NCBI GenBank assembly: GCA_023383795.1
Contig: JAHDYJ010000018.1
Location: 1 to 54,483 of the forward strand
Source of the DNA: Burkholderiales bacterium
GTDB lineage: Bacteria; Pseudomonadota; Gammaproteobacteria; Burkholderiales; SG8-39
DNA length: 54,483 bases
Direction of reading: 5' to 3'
The notes under the pieces are model-generated. The model saw only the letters and a program-made list of their open reading frames with translations. It did no database searches and was not told the origin of the DNA. Below, piece after piece: positions 51,793-54,483 of the stretch. Within the stretch, counting starts at the first letter, position 1. Every line of letters starts with the position of its first letter. The position numbers and the translations under genes were made by a program.

Positions 51793-52932
51793 TCAGGATG
51801 CCGCGCGGGTCCCGGAGGACCCCGCGCGCGAAGCTGCGGGCCGGAACAGCCGGGCCGCGTCGGGTGCGGCGGGCGCGACGTACACGCGCGCGCCGGGCTC
51901 CAGCAGCCGCGCGCCGCCTTCGCGCGGCGCGCTGATCTTCATCGGCTGTCCGGCCTGCGTCTCGGCCTCGTAGACGACCACCGGACCGAGCGGCAGCACC
52001 ACCTTCACGGTCGCCGGGATCGCGCCGTCGCCGGGCGCGCCGCGCAGCGCGAGGCGCTCGGGGCGCACCGAGACGAGCACGTCCTCGCCGACCGCCGCGC
52101 GCACCGTCGCCTCGCACGCGATCCGCGTGCCGTCGGCGAGGGTCACGTCGGCGCGCGCGCCGTCGCACGTCGCGACCCTGCCGGGCAGCACGTTCGTGGT
52201 GCCGACGAACTGGCTGACGAAGAGCGAGGAGGGCCGGTCGTAGACCTCGGTCGGCGGCGACACCTGCTCGATCACGCCGTGGTTCATGACCGCGATGCGG
52301 TCGGCCATCGAGAGCGCCTCCTCCTGGTCGTGCGTCACCATGATGGCGGTGACGCCGCTCGCGCGCTGCAGCCGCTTGACCTCGATCTGCATGTCGAGCC
52401 GCAGGTTCTTGTCGAGCGCTCCGAACGGCTCGTCGAGCAGCAGGATCTTCGGCTGCACGGCGAGGCAGCGGGCGAGTGCGATCCGCTGCTGCTGGCCGCC
52501 GGAGAGCTGCCGCGGGAGCCGGTCCGCGAGCGCGCTCATGTGCACGAGCTCCAGCATTTCGTCCACCCGCGCGCGCACCGCCTGTCGCGGCGTACCGCGG
52601 GCGTGCAGGCCGTAGGCGACGTTCTCGGCGACCGTCATGTGCGGGAACAGCGCGTAGTTCTGGAACACGATGCCCACGCCGCGGCGGTTGGGCGGCAGGT
52701 GGTCGACCGGCTCGCCGTCGAACAGCACGCGGCCGGCGCTCTGCGCCAGGAAGCCGGAGACGATCCTGAGCAGCGTCGACTTGCCGCAGCCGCTCGGACC
52801 GAGCAGCGCCACCAACTCGCCCGCGGCGATGTCGAGGTCGATGTCGCGCACCGCGACGAACTCGCCGAAGCGGTGCGTGATCGCCTCGAGCTTCAGGCTG
52901 TGGCCCATCGCGGCGGGCGCGCCCGGCGGCAT
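51793..52932 (-). CDS. ABC transporter ATP-binding protein (PotA-type)
   Basis: 379 residues from ATG 52932 (GAGGA just upstream, overlapping the end of uraH). Walker A GPSGCGKST, Q-loop FQNYALFPHM, signature LSGGQQQRIALARCL, Walker B ILLLDEPFGALD, H-loop VTHDQEEAL, and a C-terminal TOBE domain (VLVSVRPERLALRG). Energises the Pot-type importer. Five bases separate it from uraH, tying transport to urate degradation. Confidence 0.94.
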   Translation of the reverse strand: MPPGAPAAMGHSLKLEAITHRFGEFVAVRDIDLDIAAGELVALLGPSGCGKSTLLRIVSGFLAQSAGRVLFDGEPVDHLPPNRRGVGIVFQNYALFPHMTVAENVAYGLHARGTPRQAVRARVDEMLELVHMSALADRLPRQLSGGQQQRIALARCLAVQPKILLLDEPFGALDKNLRLDMQIEVKRLQRASGVTAIMVTHDQEEALSMADRIAVMNHGVIEQVSPPTEVYDRPSSLFVSQFVGTTNVLPGRVATCDGARADVTLADGTRIACEATVRAAVGEDVLVSVRPERLALRGAPGDGAIPATVKVVLPLGPVVVYEAETQAGQPMKISAPREGGARLLEPGARVYVAPAAPDAARLFRPAASRAGSSGTRAAS

Positions 52933-52937
52933 CGTCC

Positions 52938-53291
52938 TCAGCTTCCGCGGTAGGTGCTGTAGCTCCACGGCGTGCAGAGCAGCGGCACGTGGTAATGGGC
53001 CGCGGCGTCGGCGATGCCGAAGCGCAGCGGCACGCGGTCGAGGAACGGGGGCTGCGGCAGCTCCACGCCCTGGCCGCGGAAATACTCGGCGACGTGGAAG
53101 ACGAGCTTGAACTCGCCGGTGCGCATCGCGTCCCCGGCCATCAGCGGCTCGTCGGTGCGGCCGTCGGCGTTGGTCTGCACGCTCTTCAGCTTGCGCCAGG
53201 CGCCGCTCTCGAGCATCGCGAAATCGATGCGCATCCCGGCCGCCGGCCGGCCGGCGCGCGTGTCGAGCACGTGGGTGCTGAGCCTGCCCAT
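52938..53291 (-). CDS. uraH: 5-hydroxyisourate hydrolase
   Basis: 117 residues, canonical. His7 in STHVLDT, Arg45 in [11 protein letters not shown], His101 in HYHVPLL and the C-terminal YRGS. Hydrolyses 5-hydroxyisourate (from urate oxidase) to OHCU. Follows uraD by 46 bases and precedes the transporter ATPase gene. No uricase gene is in the window; it may lie beyond the right edge. Confidence 0.97.
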   Translation of the reverse strand: MGRLSTHVLDTRAGRPAAGMRIDFAMLESGAWRKLKSVQTNADGRTDEPLMAGDAMRTGEFKLVFHVAEYFRGQGVELPQPPFLDRVPLRFGIADAAAHYHVPLLCTPWSYSTYRGS

Positions 53292-53337
53292 CTCCCCCTC
53301 CGTCGGTTGCGGCGCCCGCCCGCGGCGCGCCGGCCGC

Positions 53338-53859
53338 TCAGTCCGCGATCACGCCCCCGAGGCGCAGCCGGGCGATCTCGAACACCTGCTCGAGGCACTC
53401 GGCGAGCTCGGCCGCGGCGTCGTTCGCCACGCGCCGCTCGAGCTCGGCGAAGATCTCGCGCCGCGTGTAGTTGCGCACGGCGATGATGAACGGAAACCCG
53501 AACCGCGCGCGGTACTCGGCGTTCAGCCGCGCGATGTGCCGCTTCTCCTCCGGGCTCAGGTCGACGAGCCCGGCGCCCTTCTGCTCCGCGCTCGAGTGCG
53601 TCGTCAGCGTGCCGGCCTGCGCCTCCCTGCCGGCGAGCTCCGGGTGCGCGCGCAGCAGCGCGAGCTGCTCGGCGCGGCTCGCCGCGCGCACCGTCTCGAC
53701 CATCGCCCGGTGCAGCGCGCCGGCGTCGGCGAACGGCCGGCGCGCGCTCGCGCGCTCGGCGATCCAGGGCGAGTGCTCGAACACCCCGCCGAGCGCCGCG
53801 GCGAACTCGGCCTCGCTCATGGCGTTCAGGTCGGCGAGGCGCAGCGCGGCAGCGCACAT
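53338..53859 (-). CDS. uraD: OHCU decarboxylase
   Basis: 173 residues. Decarboxylates 2-oxo-4-hydroxy-4-carboxy-5-ureidoimidazoline to S-allantoin. Motifs: [39 protein letters not shown] (catalytic His), [10 protein letters not shown], and [13 protein letters not shown] 53859 includes the conserved LADLNAM start; the later Met would cut it. First gene of the minus-strand urate operon, divergent from the GntR gene. Confidence 0.97.
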   Translation of the reverse strand: MCAAALRLADLNAMSEAEFAAALGGVFEHSPWIAERASARRPFADAGALHRAMVETVRAASRAEQLALLRAHPELAGREAQAGTLTTHSSAEQKGAGLVDLSPEEKRHIARLNAEYRARFGFPFIIAVRNYTRREIFAELERRVANDAAAELAECLEQVFEIARLRLGGVIAD

Positions 53860-53881
53860 GGCGGCAGGAAGCCCGACGATC

Positions 53882-54046
53882 GTATACAAGACGGACGCGC
53901 CCAGTGTACGGCGCCGCTGCCGCCGTGTAAACCCTGCGCGCGCCGCACTGCGACGGTGCGCTGCACGACGGCAGTGCACGCTCGCGAGGCCGCGCGCCGC
54001 GTCGCGCGGCGCTGTATATAATCGCCGGGAATACGATCTGTATACA
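53882..54046. promoter_or_regulatory. divergent uraD/GntR control region with GTATAC palindromes
   Basis: GTATAC palindromes lie at 53882-53887 (CGTATACAAG, 23 bases before the uraD ATG; TATACG on the minus strand could be its -10) and 54039-54046 (TGTATACA). A -10-like TATAAT is at 54017-54022 for the GntR gene. NTTGTATACAAN-type dyads are typical operators of FadR/FCD-class GntR regulators, so the adjacent regulator probably controls both directions. Confidence 0.55.
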
Positions 54047-54070
54047 CTTGTGAGCCTCCCGATCCGGCCC

Positions 54071-54483
54071 ATGCGAGCTGCAGCGTCCAACCCGCGGCGC
54101 GGACGCACCATGATGCGCACCGGTGCACCGCGGCGGCGCCTGACCGACGACGCGATCATCGACCGGATCATGGCGGCGATCGTCGAGCATCGCCTGCCGC
54201 CGGGCACCAAGCTCGGCGAGGACCGGCTCGGCGAGGTGTTCGGCGTCAGCCGCACCCGGATCCGGCAGGTGCTGCTGCGCCTGGCCGCGGAGAAGGTCGT
54301 GACGCAGATCGCCAACCGCGGGGCGTTCGTCGCGCAGCCCACCGTGCAGGAGGCGCGCGAGGTCTTCGACGCCCGGCGCGCGGTCGAGGCGGAGCTGGTG
54401 GCGCGGGTCGCGGCGCAGGCGACCGATGCGCAGGTGCGCCGGCTGCGCGAGCACCTCGCGCGCGAGCGCGCGGTCGAGGAGGC
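54071..54483 (+). CDS. GntR-family transcriptional regulator (3'-partial)
   Basis: The open frame runs off the right edge; 137 codons are visible. After a basic N-terminus come a GntR winged HTH (IIDRIMAAIVEHRLPPGTKL, LGEVFGVSRTRIRQVLLRL, VTQIANRGAFVAQP) and the first helices of an FCD (FadR C-terminal) ligand domain (EAREVFDARRAVEAELVARV). Alternative starts are GTG 54050 and ATG 54110; none has a clear Shine-Dalgarno. Divergent from the urate operon, so it is likely its ligand-responsive repressor (inference). Confidence 0.9.
   Translation, partial: MRAAASNPRRGRTMMRTGAPRRRLTDDAIIDRIMAAIVEHRLPPGTKLGEDRLGEVFGVSRTRIRQVLLRLAAEKVVTQIANRGAFVAQPTVQEAREVFDARRAVEAELVARVAAQATDAQVRRLREHLARERAVEE

Overview
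The window is chromosomal DNA of very high G+C (around 70%) with dense, short-spaced genes and strong GC-rich codon bias. The gene order (metG divergent from apbC-dcd, xseB-ispA-dxs, glrK-qseG-glrR, folE2), the PEP-CTERM protein and the FolE2-type GTP cyclohydrolase suggest a betaproteobacterium of the Burkholderiales/Rhodocyclales type, probably environmental. No tRNA, rRNA, CRISPR array, phage or insertion sequence was seen. The window opens inside dnaE and closes inside a GntR regulator.

Layout. 1-9.0 kb: 3' part of dnaE, a small exported protein, an exported deaminase-like protein, an FAD-linked oxidase divergent from an XRE regulator, and ppc. 9.0-13.9 kb: a PEP-CTERM DUF1194 protein behind a sigma-54-like promoter, a two-TM membrane protein, then an ECF sigma factor whose anti-sigma factor carries a periplasmic DsrE-like domain, next to three exported DsrE-like proteins (two lipoproteins) and acylphosphatase. 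13.9-21.3 kb: a six-gene operon hyfB-C-E-F-G-I for a complex I/hydrogenase-4-like membrane complex. Its large subunit has lost all four nickel-ligand cysteines, so it is an energy-converting-hydrogenase-related (Ehr) complex and not a hydrogenase. 21.4-28.7 kb: RHH regulator, metG, apbC, dcd, EamA transporter, GNAT, thioesterase, folA.

28.8-33.7 kb: the GlrK/QseG/GlrR (QseEGF) two-component system. Just downstream lie a perfect TGTC-N10-GACA palindrome (the known GlrR site form) and a good sigma-54 promoter facing a small SlyB-like membrane protein, followed by a candidate small RNA with its own promoter and terminator. 33.7-38.3 kb (minus strand): thyA, a response-regulator/Ser-Thr-kinase fusion, DUF2784, a sulfurtransferase and a Rieske oxygenase. 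38.5-45.5 kb: xseB-ispA-dxs, folE2, two convergent retropepsin-like proteases, a class I amidotransferase and an exported protein. 45.8-54.5 kb: yajQ, an MFS transporter, then a urate-degradation operon (uraD, uraH, a Pot-type ABC transporter, an orphan BMP-type binding lipoprotein, a second degenerate uraH) divergent from a GntR regulator, with GTATAC palindromes between them.

The most unusual items are the sigma/anti-sigma-DsrE system, the nickel-free Ehr complex, and the GlrR-type enhancer plus sigma-54 promoter next to glrR. All functional statements are by family recognition from reading the sequence; no searches were run.
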